From: Lacticaseibacillus hegangensis
GTDB lineage: Bacteria; Bacillota; Bacilli; Lactobacillales; Lactobacillaceae
DNA length: 60,983 bases
Direction of reading: 5' to 3'
Assembly: GCF_003946465.1 (NCBI RefSeq)
Contig: NZ_RHOL01000016.1
Span: 1-60,983, forward strand
Made by a program: the position numbers and the translations under genes. Below are positions 1 to 8,821 of this stretch, in pieces. Each line of letters begins with the position of its first letter. The stretch's first letter is position 1. The notes below the pieces were generated by a model. It worked only from the letters and a program-made list of their open reading frames with translations. It ran no database searches and had not been told where the DNA came from.

Positions 1-77
1 TAGTACTAACAAGAATAGGTCTTCATGGCCTTTTTGGTCTAGTCGTCAGGGTGTTGCACTTGAATTGTAAACTGGGG
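1..77. mobile_element. One end of an IS30-like insertion sequence (rest missing)
   Basis: These bases interrupt a PTS EIIC gene. The segment at 53-74 (gttgcacttgaattgtaaac) is an imperfect inverted match of 60913-60930 near the other window edge (caagtcaagtgcaac). The inner-facing ends and the A/T-rich terminal repeat resemble IS30-family elements of lactobacilli, which is recognition from memory and not a search result. No transposase is present, so the element body lies outside the window, as expected when an assembly breaks at a repeated IS. The 14 bp tcgcaaaattagct just inside (78-91) recurs at 60893-60906. Confidence 0.6.
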
Positions 78-424
78 TCGCAAAATTAGCTATCTTACCA
101 AGTGTCTTCCAAATCAACGAGCCGACGATCTTTGGTTATCCAGTGGTCTTCAACCTGCCGCTGTTTATCCCGTTCCTGATTATTCCAGTCTTAAACATTC
201 TGATTGCCTATGGGGTAACCGCGATTGGCTGGATGAATCGAGTGGTCGTGATGGTACCATGGACGACGCCACCAATCATGAATGCATACCTAGCTACCGG
301 TGGTGACTGGCGTGCGGCGGTTGTTCACACGTTGATTATTGTGATGGATGTGTTGATCTACCTTCCATTCATGAAGATTGCCGATCACATCTTTAACCAG
401 AGCGCTAAGGAGGAAACAATTTGA
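78..424 (+). pseudogene. PTS EIIC, cellobiose/beta-glucoside type, 3' part of an interrupted gene
   Basis: This is the C-terminal third of a lactose/cellobiose-family EIIC, the membrane channel that imports and phosphorylates a beta-glucoside. The frame is open from 71, just after a stop at 68-70, and has no start codon of its own. It carries the family signature LPSVFQINEPTIFG, followed by hydrophobic segments and the VPWTTPPI motif. The missing 5' part is at 59935-60906. Both fragments contain tcgcaaaattagct in the same codon phase, and fusing them there gives a continuous protein of normal family length. The stop overlaps the TTG start of the FAD oxidoreductase, so the two were one operon. 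As it stands the gene should be non-functional unless the insertion is excised. Confidence 0.85.
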
Positions 425-1815
425 CGGGCATTTCAACTGACTATGATGTTGTAGTCGTTGGCGGGGGACCATCTGGGACAATGGCTGCAGTTGCCGCTGC
501 TAGGAACGGGGCGCATACCCTCATCATCGATCAGGCTGGTTTTCTCGGTGGATCATTGACATCGATGGGTGTCGGGCCGATGATGACGTTCTTCGCAGGG
601 GATAAGCAAGTCATCAAAGGGCTTGCTCAGGAGCTGATCGACCGGCTAGTGAAACAGCACTTTTCGCCAGGCCATGTACCAGACGCAACGAACTATGTGT
701 CCTATAACACGCCGTTCGACGCTGAAGGTCTGAAACTAACGCTGGACACGATGACCCAAGAGGCTGGGGTAGATGTGCTCTTCCACACCATGCTCGTTGA
801 CGCCGTTAAAGAGGGTGACCGTGTGACTTCTATTCAGGTTGCAAACGAGGATGGCCTCACGAATATCTCGTCTAAAACGTTTATCGATGCAACGGGGAAT
901 GCTGACCTAGCACTAAAGGTAGGCGTCCCATTCAATCTCGGGCGTGAAGAGGATAACTTAACGCAACCAATGACGCTCAATATGAAACTTTATAACGTTG
1001 ACACTGAGGAAATCCGGCGGGACGTTCTGGCGCATAAAGAGCGTTTCCCGCGTGCAGAGCGAGATTTGGATGCGTTCAACAATGCAGCACGCGTTGCAGT
1101 CAGTGGTTATGAAGAGGAGTTTCGCCAGGCCAGAATGGATGGAGAGCTCTCCATACCGCGTAAAGATTTGTTGTTCTTTGAGACGAACACACCTGGAGAG
1201 TATATCGTCAACGCGACTCGGATACTGAGCAATGGTTCATTTGATGCCAAGACATTATCGGACGCGGAAATTCAAGGCCGTATCCAGTGTCATGAATTGT
1301 TCGTTTGGCTGCGAAAGACGATACCGGGCTTTGAGCACTGCCAGATTGAGTTCACCGGACCGAACATCGGCGTGCGTCAGTCTAGGCAGATAAGAGGTTC
1401 CTATTATCTGACTACTGAGGACTTTGCATCACATAAGAAGTTTGCCTCTACCATTGCTCACACACCATATCCGATGGATATACACAGCCCTATGGGAAGT
1501 GGTTATGGTACACCGAATGATTATCATGAGTCTGATCCTTCCTCATTCGACCGTGACAGTCTTAGGGACTATCATGATATTCCCTTCGAAGTCATGACAG
1601 TGCCTGAGTACAGCAATTTAGCAGTTACAGGCCGCTGCGTTTCAGTTGATTTCAATGTGCAGGCCTCAATTCGGACTACGCCAACTGTGATGATCCTGGG
1701 CCAAGCATGTGGGGCTGCCGCTGCGTTGGCAACTGCTAGCAGCTCGAATTTCCATCAAGTTGATGTGGCACAGTTACGCAAGACATTGAAGAATCAGGGC
1801 GCATACCTAGACTAA
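421..1815 (+). CDS. FAD-dependent oxidoreductase (FAD_oxidored-type)
   Basis: A 464-residue soluble flavoprotein. The N-terminal Rossmann fold has the dinucleotide motif GGGPSG at residues 14-19 and an acidic residue at the end of strand 2 (TLIID). The middle part has VRQSRQIRGSYYLT, and the C-terminus has VTGRCVSVDFNVQASIR followed by GQACGAAAALA. That combination is typical of the pfam12831 FAD-dependent oxidoreductases and fumarate-reductase-like enzymes. The substrate is unknown. The TTG start overlaps the TGA stop of the preceding EIIC fragment (TTGA), with a strong Shine-Dalgarno AAGGAGGAAA, so translation was coupled to a sugar transporter. Oxidation of the imported glycoside or its aglycone is an inference. 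With the upstream gene broken by an IS, expression may be lost or driven from the IS. Confidence 0.8.
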   Translation: MTGISTDYDVVVVGGGPSGTMAAVAAARNGAHTLIIDQAGFLGGSLTSMGVGPMMTFFAGDKQVIKGLAQELIDRLVKQHFSPGHVPDATNYVSYNTPFDAEGLKLTLDTMTQEAGVDVLFHTMLVDAVKEGDRVTSIQVANEDGLTNISSKTFIDATGNADLALKVGVPFNLGREEDNLTQPMTLNMKLYNVDTEEIRRDVLAHKERFPRAERDLDAFNNAARVAVSGYEEEFRQARMDGELSIPRKDLLFFETNTPGEYIVNATRILSNGSFDAKTLSDAEIQGRIQCHELFVWLRKTIPGFEHCQIEFTGPNIGVRQSRQIRGSYYLTTEDFASHKKFASTIAHTPYPMDIHSPMGSGYGTPNDYHESDPSSFDRDSLRDYHDIPFEVMTVPEYSNLAVTGRCVSVDFNVQASIRTTPTVMILGQACGAAAALATASSSNFHQVDVAQLRKTLKNQGAYLD

Positions 1816-1822
1816 CTTCAAG

Positions 1823-1858
1823 GCTCCATCTCCGGATAATGGGAGGTGGAGCTTTCTT
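1823..1858 (+). terminator. Rho-independent terminator after the FAD oxidoreductase
   Basis: The stem gctccatctcc (1823-1833) pairs with ggaggtggagc (1842-1852), with one G-T pair and an 8-base loop. A pyrimidine-rich tail ttcttgtct follows. It closes the EIIC-oxidoreductase operon. Confidence 0.75.
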
Positions 1859-1923
1859 GTCTGCCGACATTTCTGTCTATGAGGCGCAAGTTAATGTACC
1901 CTCGGCGTTCGGTTCATTTGCCA

Positions 1924-2660
1924 GCGGGGTTACGGGCGGGAGTGGCACCGCGACCCGCCAAGCCCAGGCGGGACACGGTTCCAGTCCCGCCCTTGTGCGC
2001 TTTCCCCCGGCCGCGGCGCCCCCCACAGTCCGGGCGCTCACCTAGCCCGCCAAACCCGGCGGGCCAGGCTCGGGCCCGTAGGTCAAATGCTTGCGCCCGT
2101 TCCGGCCGCCTGGCCTGGGCTTCGCCCTTCACCGGCCAGAAGTGCTTGCGCCGCTTCGCGCCGCCTGACCTGGCCTGCCGGCCTTCACGGTCAGAGGATC
2201 CGCACTCCCCAGCACCCGACTGTCACCACCGGGCGGGCGTGGCCTGTAGCCCGCCGCCCTCCGGCCGGCAGGCTCAGCCCAGACCCGCCCTCACGCCTGC
2301 GACACCGACCTGCAATCCACACGGGTTTGCCTATTAACACTCAGCCTCATCCTCCTGCGCTGCCGGGCATCGCACCCCGCGCCACCAGCCCGCGCGCGTG
2401 CCGCCCCCTCCATACTGTAAGCCCAAGACTGAAGTTCAAGCCCGTTTTGGGAAAAAGGAAACGGGGTCTTGGCTGAGACTACAGCGCTGGAGCCGCAGGG
2501 CGCGTACCTGCCCTGGGGACAGAGAAATCAGCCGTCTCCGCTTCATCAGATCGTGATTCTGAGGCGAGTTCAGCCGCTGGGGTTCGCCAACTTCACCGCA
2601 AGTGGTCTAAAAGTCGCCTGTTTCTACGCGGGTTTGTTTACCAACTTGTTTACGATTCGG
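1924..2660. repeat. Long GC-rich intergenic repeat, copy 1
   Basis: About 740 bp of very GC-rich DNA with no credible gene. It contains the block ccgcgacccgccaagcccag at 1948-1967, which also occurs at 8930 and 56671. From 2088 to about 2650 it matches 56756-57320 in the same orientation, including ttcatcagatcgtgattctg near 2543 (gaatctg in the second copy). Short hairpins are frequent (for example cccgcc/ggcggg). Both long copies contain open frames, but small insertions and deletions shift the frame between copies, which argues against coding. From here to the regulator gene at 3053 only a terminator is recognisable. Confidence 0.8.
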
Positions 2661-2916
2661 GAACAAGCCAAGGTGATTCCGTGCGGCACGAGAGGACTAA
2701 ACACAATAGTCTGCCACAAATCGTGATGTCATATCACCAAAACAAAATTTGCATACGAGCCGGCTCCTCTAAATGGCCGGGAGGGCGTGAGATCGAATGC
2801 TTACTTGTGACTGATAATCTTGAAAAGATTGTTGGCTAGCGGAAATTCGATTCCCCTTTAATGTTCTGGTTCCTGCGTTCGGGGTAGGTATCACTTAAAA
2901 AGGAGCTCTCACGGCA

Positions 2917-2954
2917 TAAAGAAAACTGCTGGATGGTTACGGGCATCCAGCAGT
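2917..2954 (-). terminator. Terminator of the ROK regulator gene
   Basis: Read on the minus strand, the stem formed by actgctggatg and catccagcagt (2925-2935 with 2944-2954) is followed by TTTTC. It lies about 100 bp downstream of the ROK stop codon. Confidence 0.8.
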
Positions 2955-3052
2955 CTAAGGAGATTACCAACGGTGTAAGCATGATGTCTGAGAGACAATT
3001 CGCACAGGCCAGCACCGCTGAGTGATAAAACACAATCTTCGTTCTGTGTCAG

Positions 3053-4240
3053 CTAGTCGATCATATCAACGTCACCGGTATTAAAGACGCGGTTCATAAT
3101 CAAACAGGCAGCACCAATAACGCCCGCGTCATCGCCAAGCCGAGAAATCCGAAGACGCGGTGAGTTAGAGGGGCTAAGTTGATTGTCCTTAACAACAGGG
3201 GCCAAGATCCCCAGTAGGTAGTCTGCGGAGTTCGTCATGCCGCCCTCAAGAATGATTTCCTCGGGATCAATAAAGTTGATGACATTGCCGATGGAGACGC
3301 CAAGGTAATAGAGATCTTCTTGTGTCACTTTAGACGCCAGTGAATCACCGGCAATAGCCGCCTCAAAAATTTTTTTGCCATCCAGCTCTTCATCACGCTT
3401 CAAAGAGGACTGTGCGCCATCATCAAGCGCAGCTTTAACGTCCCTGATAATGGCTCGAGAGGAGGAGACAGCTTCAAGACAGCCGTGATTGCCACAGCTG
3501 CATAAGGGACCATGAGGCTTGATAACTGTATGCCCCATCTCGCTAAGCCCGCGGAAACTACCCTCATAAAGTTGCCCCTGCAGGACTGTCGCAGATCCAA
3601 TCCCATGGCCCAGATTAATGCAGACAAAAGACTGGGCGTCTGATTGATTGTCGAAGTTGAGTTCAGCAAGCGCCATGCATTTGGTGATGTTTTGAATCTT
3701 AATCGGCAAGTCAGGGATTGCTTGCTTCAGAGCCTCCACAATATTGGTTGTAAAGTAAGGCATATTTGGAGAGAGCAGGATATTCCCCGTGCTGATGTCT
3801 ACAATCCCGGCGGCACCAACACCAATACCCAGGAGCCGATGATGGGCAGTCGTGAATTGACCGACAATTTTACGTGAGATTTCGACAATGTCATTGACGA
3901 TGTCGGCATCGTCCTTAGGCGTACCTACTAATTCCTTATAGATTATGCGACCTTCCAAATCGACAACGGAAAAGGTGAGATGAGTCGTGCCAATATCAAT
4001 GCCAAGCACATGGTAGTGACTTCCATCGAAGGCAACCACAGAGGCTGGCTTACCGCCTGTTGAAGCAGCCTTTCCGGCTTCCTTAACTAGATTAACTTTC
4101 TCCAGTTTTCGGACTATTGAGTTCACTGATGGAAGCGTTAATTTAGATTCTTTAGAAAGCTCCACGCGAGTGATACCAGACGTCGCTCGAATTGCGTTTA
4201 AGATTTTTACTTTATTTGAAACAGAAGAATCTGAGGCCAT
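3053..4240 (-). CDS. ROK-family transcriptional repressor
   Basis: A 395-residue NagC/XylR-type regulator. Residues about 10-60 form a winged helix-turn-helix (TRVELSKESKLTLPSVNSIV). The ROK sugar-binding domain begins with the phosphate-binding motif GIDIGTTH and includes GAAGIVD and the family zinc signature CSCGNHGCLE. The ATG is preceded by gggaggtg. It is transcribed divergently from the SemiSWEET-hydrolase-EIIC operon, and a long dyad lies between the two, so it most likely represses that operon and itself until a sugar or sugar phosphate binds. A ROK sugar kinase is the alternative, but the N-terminal DNA-binding domain makes the regulator call firm. Confidence 0.88.
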   Translation of the reverse strand: MASDSSVSNKVKILNAIRATSGITRVELSKESKLTLPSVNSIVRKLEKVNLVKEAGKAASTGGKPASVVAFDGSHYHVLGIDIGTTHLTFSVVDLEGRIIYKELVGTPKDDADIVNDIVEISRKIVGQFTTAHHRLLGIGVGAAGIVDISTGNILLSPNMPYFTTNIVEALKQAIPDLPIKIQNITKCMALAELNFDNQSDAQSFVCINLGHGIGSATVLQGQLYEGSFRGLSEMGHTVIKPHGPLCSCGNHGCLEAVSSSRAIIRDVKAALDDGAQSSLKRDEELDGKKIFEAAIAGDSLASKVTQEDLYYLGVSIGNVINFIDPEEIILEGGMTNSADYLLGILAPVVKDNQLSPSNSPRLRISRLGDDAGVIGAACLIMNRVFNTGDVDMID

Positions 4241-4295
4241 ATAGACACCTCCCTATAGAGGCCATTGTATCACAAAAATTAATTTATATTAGGAG

Positions 4296-4362
4296 TTGAC
4301 ACAGAAATTGTAAACGCATACCATTGGCTTTGTAAAGGAGCTTTATAAAGCCCCTTACAAGG
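4296..4362 (+). promoter_or_regulatory. Promoter with cre-like box and long operator dyad
   Basis: The -35 TTGACA (4296-4301) and -10 TACCAT (4319-4324) are 17 bp apart. A catabolite-response-like sequence tgtaaacgcatacc (4310-4323; two departures from TGWAANCGNTNWCA) overlaps the -10. At the expected start of transcription an imperfect palindrome spans 4328-4362, with arms ctttgtaaaggagcttta and taaagccccttacaagg. It is the natural candidate operator for the divergent ROK repressor. Confidence 0.7.
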
Positions 4363-4372
4363 TGGTGAGATC

Positions 4373-4636
4373 ATGATTGAATTTCTCGGCATATCTGCAG
4401 GTGTGCTGACAGGTGTTTCATTTTTTCCTCAAGCAATCAGGGTGATCAGGACGAAGGATACCTCGAGTATCTCGCTAGCAACGTATGTGGCGTTTTGCAT
4501 TGGTGTTGTGTGTTGGATAGTCTACGGACTTGTCATGAACCTCCCATCTATATACCTTTGTAATTTTGTAACCCTGATTCCTTCAGTTGTTGTTCTAAGA
4601 CAGAAGATTATAAACAGAAAGGAGGATCAAAGTTGA
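4373..4636 (+). CDS. SemiSWEET (PQ-loop) sugar transporter
   Basis: An 87-residue, three-helix membrane protein. It matches the bacterial SemiSWEET pattern: the PQ motif in FFPQAIRVIRTKDTSSIS near residues 18-35, a helix with CIGVVCWIVYG, and a third helix ending in RQKI. SemiSWEETs work as homodimers that move mono- or disaccharides down their gradient. It is the first gene of the operon and its stop overlaps the TTG start of the hydrolase gene. It could import substrate without phosphorylation, or export the sugar released by that hydrolase. Confidence 0.85.
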   Translation: MIEFLGISAGVLTGVSFFPQAIRVIRTKDTSSISLATYVAFCIGVVCWIVYGLVMNLPSIYLCNFVTLIPSVVVLRQKIINRKEDQS

Positions 4637-6942
4637 GCGTTCTAACCTGGAAGACAGAGAGCCACAACGCTAGTGAGAGTATGCCAGTTGGCGGTCACGA
4701 TGTGGGCCTGAACGTCTGGTGTGAGGATCATCAGGTGTTCGCATATATCAGCCGTAGCGATTTCTTTGATGAGAATGATGAACTCTTAAAGGCCGGAAGA
4801 TTGCGAATCGTCTTTAAAAAGTCCGTTCATTTCATCTCTCAGAGCCTTAGTACGGATGCTGGGAAGGTTACCATCAAGCTAACCGTTGACAACAAGCCGC
4901 TGACCATCGCTTGGTTCTGCTCAGTCACTGAGTCGGCGGCAATTGTTTCATTCTCATGCAAGCAGTCAATTGCTGCCAGCGTTACTTATGAGAATTGGCG
5001 GATCCACGATCATGAGTTGCCCAATGACAACTCACGCTGGCCTTGCAAAGGCTTCTATAAGTTTCCAGGGAAGGTAATTAAGCACCGTGATGAGTTTGTT
5101 GCAGATTCAACGCGCTTGAGCTTTTGGCATCAAAACAAGAACTCGGCGATCATTGACGACACAGTCCATCAGCAGCATCTAGATGACTACCGTTCACAGG
5201 CCTTTGATTACTTGAGTGGCGCAATATTTGGCGGCTTGATGACCTCTTCACTGTTTGACGGATGTGAAGCAGGGACCACCTCTTATGATGGCAGGCCGGC
5301 AGTTGCTTACACATACTCAGTTGAGATTACCGACGGTGCTAGCATTCTTGTTTTATTGGATCACAGTCAAGCTATGATCCTAGACAATTGGGAAGAAAGC
5401 TTGACAGCCCGCGCGCAAAGCTTTGACGTTTTGCAACAGGAGAAAGACGCCGATAAATTCTGGCATGAGGCGGCTGTGCGAAGCTGGATTCATCTTCGCA
5501 GCCACGATAATAGAGCACAAGAAATCAGCGAGAACTATGAGCTGTTCAGGTACATGCTGTTGTGCAATCAAGCCGGGGCTTTTCCAACCAAATTTAATGG
5601 CGGATTGTTCACTGTTGATCCGGACCTGCCGTTTGTCGGTAAGAGCGGGCAGGAGGACATTGATTCTGTTCAAAAGGGAGACAATCCTGGGAATCATTTG
5701 TCACTCAAAAAGTTCGATCCGGATTTTCGTATGTGGGGAGGAATCTTCACCAGTCAAAATCAACGGCTAGTCTATTGGCCTATGTTAGCGGCAGGAGACT
5801 ATGATGCCATGATCCCGCTGTTTGAGCTTTACCGGCGGGGATTACCGCTTGCCATGGGGTTCGTTAAGAAGCTTTGGGGCCATCGTGGAGCAATGTTTGC
5901 AGAACAGCTCGAGCAATTTGGGCTGTCATCTGGTTCCGAGTATGGCTGGCTTAATCCCAAGACGGGTAAGCGCAGGTATGGATTTACAGATCCCGCAGAG
6001 CTTGATTCACCTTACACCAGATATTATTTTGCTAGCCAAATCGAACTCAGCTACATGATTCTGCGCTACGCAGAGGCAAGCGGGCGTTCCATTACCAAGT
6101 ATCATGAATTGATCAAGCAATGTTTGCTGTTCTTCTATGATCACTACAGGTACATACACCGGATTACAACGCTCAGTGATTATGATGCGGACGGGAAGCT
6201 AGTCATTGCACCGTCTACGGCGACTGAGTCATACAAGAATGCGGTCAATCCGACGGAGGTAATTAGTGGGCTTCGAGCAACTGTGCCGCTGTATCTGAAG
6301 ATTTTCAATAACGAAATCGATGAAGAAGAGCGAACGGAGTTCAACAAGTTCTATCAGGCGTTGCCTGAGTTGCCTCATCGGCAGATGCAAGGACACGACA
6401 CAATCGCGCCAGCCAGCTACTTTACCGACATTATGAATGCTGAACTTCCTCAGCTATACCCGGTTTTTCCTTACGAACAATACGGCGTGGGCAGACCGAA
6501 TCTTGATCTTGCACGAGATACCTGGCGCTATGGGGTAGACAGTGAGAAGCAGCGGGGAAAGATCGGCTGGCATCAGGACAACATTTTTGTGGCGTTGTTA
6601 GGGGACGCAGATGATGCGGCAAATCTGACATACGAAAAGTTGAAGAATAGTTGGCAACGATTCCCGGCATTTTGGGGCCCTGGATATGATTGGCTTCCCG
6701 ATCACAACTGGGGTGGTACGGGAATGATTGGTCTCCAGAAGATGTTGGTGCAGGAGACCGACAAGGACGTGATATTGCTGCCAGCTTGCCCTAAGGATTG
6801 GGAAGGCGATGTGCGAATGTCCCTGAACAATCAGGCCACAATCACCTTTAGCTTTGGCAATGGGCAAGTGAAGATCGAGGATTACCAGTCGCCATTAGGT
6901 AATAAGCGGATTATTTATGAAGGAGGGGACATCCATGTTTGA
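4633..6942 (+). CDS. Glycoside hydrolase, DUF5703/GH95-like
   Basis: A 769-residue cytoplasmic protein without a signal peptide. The N-terminus has SMPVGGHDVGLNVW and YISRSDFFDENDELLK, characteristic of the DUF5703 N-terminal beta domain that precedes an (alpha/alpha)6 barrel related to GH95. Barrel motifs include MWGGIFTSQNQRLVYWPML and WLPDHNWGGTGMIGLQ. The true substrate is not predictable; fucosides, galactosides or plant oligosaccharides are possible. The TTG start overlaps the upstream TGA and follows AAAGGAGGATC. It sits between two sugar transporters, so it should act on an imported oligosaccharide or glycoside. Confidence 0.72.
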   Translation: MSVLTWKTESHNASESMPVGGHDVGLNVWCEDHQVFAYISRSDFFDENDELLKAGRLRIVFKKSVHFISQSLSTDAGKVTIKLTVDNKPLTIAWFCSVTESAAIVSFSCKQSIAASVTYENWRIHDHELPNDNSRWPCKGFYKFPGKVIKHRDEFVADSTRLSFWHQNKNSAIIDDTVHQQHLDDYRSQAFDYLSGAIFGGLMTSSLFDGCEAGTTSYDGRPAVAYTYSVEITDGASILVLLDHSQAMILDNWEESLTARAQSFDVLQQEKDADKFWHEAAVRSWIHLRSHDNRAQEISENYELFRYMLLCNQAGAFPTKFNGGLFTVDPDLPFVGKSGQEDIDSVQKGDNPGNHLSLKKFDPDFRMWGGIFTSQNQRLVYWPMLAAGDYDAMIPLFELYRRGLPLAMGFVKKLWGHRGAMFAEQLEQFGLSSGSEYGWLNPKTGKRRYGFTDPAELDSPYTRYYFASQIELSYMILRYAEASGRSITKYHELIKQCLLFFYDHYRYIHRITTLSDYDADGKLVIAPSTATESYKNAVNPTEVISGLRATVPLYLKIFNNEIDEEERTEFNKFYQALPELPHRQMQGHDTIAPASYFTDIMNAELPQLYPVFPYEQYGVGRPNLDLARDTWRYGVDSEKQRGKIGWHQDNIFVALLGDADDAANLTYEKLKNSWQRFPAFWGPGYDWLPDHNWGGTGMIGLQKMLVQETDKDVILLPACPKDWEGDVRMSLNNQATITFSFGNGQVKIEDYQSPLGNKRIIYEGGDIHV

Positions 6943-8296
6943 TAAGCTATCAGATTTCTTGCAAAAGCATATTATGCCTATAGCTAATAAACTTAGTGCA
7001 AACAAAGAACTGACAGCCGTCAGAGATGGGATGGTTGTTGCAGTACCAGCCACCATTTTTGGTGCGATAGCACTGATTCTAACGAACATTCCATACTTGG
7101 ACAAAGTCGCACCAGGCGTTCAGAATTGGTTGAGTAATTTCTTCTCACAGGCCAACCCAATCACCATTGGGATGATTGCGCTGCTGGTCCTAATTGGCAT
7201 GGCGAATAGCTACGCCGGACAGTTGAAAGAGAATAAGATCTACGGCGTCATCGTCGCAATTACATCGTTCCTAGCCATTACCATCTTCAGCAATACAGGG
7301 GATTCAATGGTTAAGGGCAAAGTCGTTCATAACGTGGTGACTGAAAATGTTATTCCAACATCTGTCTTCAGTTCATCAGGCGTGTTTACTGTCATTATCG
7401 TTACGTTGATTTCAATACGGCTCTATCACTTCTTTACCTTGAAGCACTGGACAATCAGGATGCCAGATGCCGTACCGCCTAATGTGTCGCAGAGTTTTGC
7501 ATCCTTACTTCCAATGACTTTGACGCTGCTGTTCTTCATCATTGTGCGGAACCTGTTTCTGTTGACACCGTTCCAGTCATTCCAGAACTTCATCTATCAG
7601 ATCTTTACCACACCGTTGCTGAAGGTCGGAGATAGTGTCTGGGCGGTTCTGTTCTTCATTCTGGTTCAGCAGGTTCTCTGGTTCTTCGGGATTCACGGGA
7701 CAAACGTTGTCATGTCAGTTTGGTCACCAATTCTGTTGACCATGATGACCGCCAACTTGGATGCATATAATGCGGGCAAAGCGCTGCCGTACATCGTTTC
7801 TCAGACTTTTTGGCAGGTCTACTCGGAGCCGTTTATCCTTTGCATTCCAGTATTGCTGTTGTTCTGCAAGTCTGTTCAGGCGAAGGCAATGGGCAAGATG
7901 TCTATTATCCCGGCGATGTTCTGCATCAATGAGCCGTTCCTATTCGGGTTACCTGTTATCCTGAACCCGATTCTGTTCATTCCCTGGATCTTTGCATATA
8001 TCCTTCAATTTCTTCTCATGTATGGATTGGCTGTTATTCACTGGATTCCGATTCCAGTTGTACCGGTGCCTTGGACCACACCGCCAATCATCAGTGGGCT
8101 TCTGGCGACAAACTTCAACATTATGGGTGCCGTTGCCCAGATTCTTTCATTCTTGTTAGGATTAGCTCTTTGGTATCCATTCATGAAGATTTTGGATAAG
8201 AGCATGTTGGCTAAAGAGAAGAAAGACGCTGAAGATAAGGAAGCCGCAGAAGCTAGTGAAGATGCAGACACCGCGGCTCCAGCAGGTCAAGATTAG
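6935..8296 (+). CDS. PTS EIIC, cellobiose/lactose family
   Basis: An intact EIIC membrane permease of 453 residues. The ATG at 6935 is preferred over an in-frame ATG at 6917 because GAAGGAGGGG lies at the correct distance; this leaves an 8-base overlap with the hydrolase gene. It has about ten hydrophobic segments, the substrate-site motif FGIHGTN, the NEPFLFGLPVILNP signature and VPWTTPPIISG. The C-terminus is an acidic, alanine-rich tail. No EIIA or EIIB is encoded nearby, so phosphate must come from subunits encoded elsewhere. It probably imports a beta-glucoside-type sugar as its 6-phosphate. Confidence 0.9.
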   Translation: MFDKLSDFLQKHIMPIANKLSANKELTAVRDGMVVAVPATIFGAIALILTNIPYLDKVAPGVQNWLSNFFSQANPITIGMIALLVLIGMANSYAGQLKENKIYGVIVAITSFLAITIFSNTGDSMVKGKVVHNVVTENVIPTSVFSSSGVFTVIIVTLISIRLYHFFTLKHWTIRMPDAVPPNVSQSFASLLPMTLTLLFFIIVRNLFLLTPFQSFQNFIYQIFTTPLLKVGDSVWAVLFFILVQQVLWFFGIHGTNVVMSVWSPILLTMMTANLDAYNAGKALPYIVSQTFWQVYSEPFILCIPVLLLFCKSVQAKAMGKMSIIPAMFCINEPFLFGLPVILNPILFIPWIFAYILQFLLMYGLAVIHWIPIPVVPVPWTTPPIISGLLATNFNIMGAVAQILSFLLGLALWYPFMKILDKSMLAKEKKDAEDKEAAEASEDADTAAPAGQD

Positions 8297-8329
8297 TATC
8301 AAGATATACAGATAGATAGAACTTAAGAG

Positions 8330-8357
8330 ACGGCAGTGTGCAACCACTACCGTTTTT
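8330..8357 (+). terminator. Terminator after the EIIC gene
   Basis: acggcagtg (8330-8338) pairs with cactaccgt (8345-8353), with one imperfect pair, followed directly by a T run. It ends the SemiSWEET-hydrolase-EIIC transcript. Confidence 0.75.
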
Positions 8358-8366
8358 GCGTGCTAT

Positions 8367-8551
8367 GGTCCGGGCGCTCACCTAGCCCGCCAAACCCCGG
8401 CGGGCCAGGCTCGGGCCCGTAGGTCAAGTGCTTGCGTCCGTTCCGGCCGCCTGGCCTGGGCTGCGCCCTTCACCGGCCAGAAGTGCTTGCGGCCGTTCCG
8501 GCCGCCTGGCCTGGGCTGCGCCCTTCACCGGCCAGAAGTGCTTGCGGCCGC
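8367..8551. repeat. GC-rich intergenic repeat, copy 2, with 55-bp tandem unit
   Basis: The stretch 8367-8465 matches 2029-2127 of copy 1 (tccgggcgctcacctagccc and following). Inside it a 55-bp unit is present twice in tandem (8428-8482 and 8483-8537), followed by the first bases of a third unit. Each unit contains the hairpin-forming ccggccgcctggcc. A second shared block, ccgcgacccgccaagcccag, is at 8930-8949. No gene is visible here. Confidence 0.8.
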
Positions 8552-8721
8552 CTCGGCCGCCCGCGCCAGAAGACCAAGGCCGGCGCGAAGCCCCCAGACC
8601 CATCGCGATTACCGTGTGGCGGCGGCATGTTCGCCGGCCGCCCCCTAGGTTTCCCCCCAGACCCCCCTTTCCTTACCCCCGTTCATAAGGACTAATCTAA
8701 GTCCTGGTGGGGACACCAAGG

Positions 8722-8821
8722 GGGCTTGAACAAGGGCCGAAGTGCTATGCACTTCGACCCTAGTTCACCGGCGGACATGCCTAGATGATTCGGTGAGCTA
8801 GAGGCAGCGAAGTTCAAGCCC
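8722..8821 (+). other. Three-way-junction structured element
   Basis: A perfect 10-bp outer stem (gggcttgaac 8722-8731 with gttcaagccc 8812-8821) encloses two strong hairpins: gaagtgc/gcacttc (8739-8755, 3-base loop) and ctagttcaccg/cggtgagctag (8760-8801). The fold is closed and compact, like a small RNA or a folded single-stranded DNA site. Its 3' part (cgaagttcaagccc) is shared with the long GC-rich repeats at 2428 and 57118. Function unknown. Confidence 0.5.

Noticed and set aside
1846-2337. 163-residue open frame in GC-rich repeat copy 1, with a similar end in the frame at 56454-57023
   Set aside because: High GC removes stops by chance. The two copies shift frame relative to each other, composition is proline/arginine/alanine-rich, and there is no ribosome-binding site.
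8428-8695. Two overlapping 86-87 residue frames with a repeated SACGRSGR-like pattern
   Set aside because: They only translate the 55-bp tandem DNA repeat in two frames.
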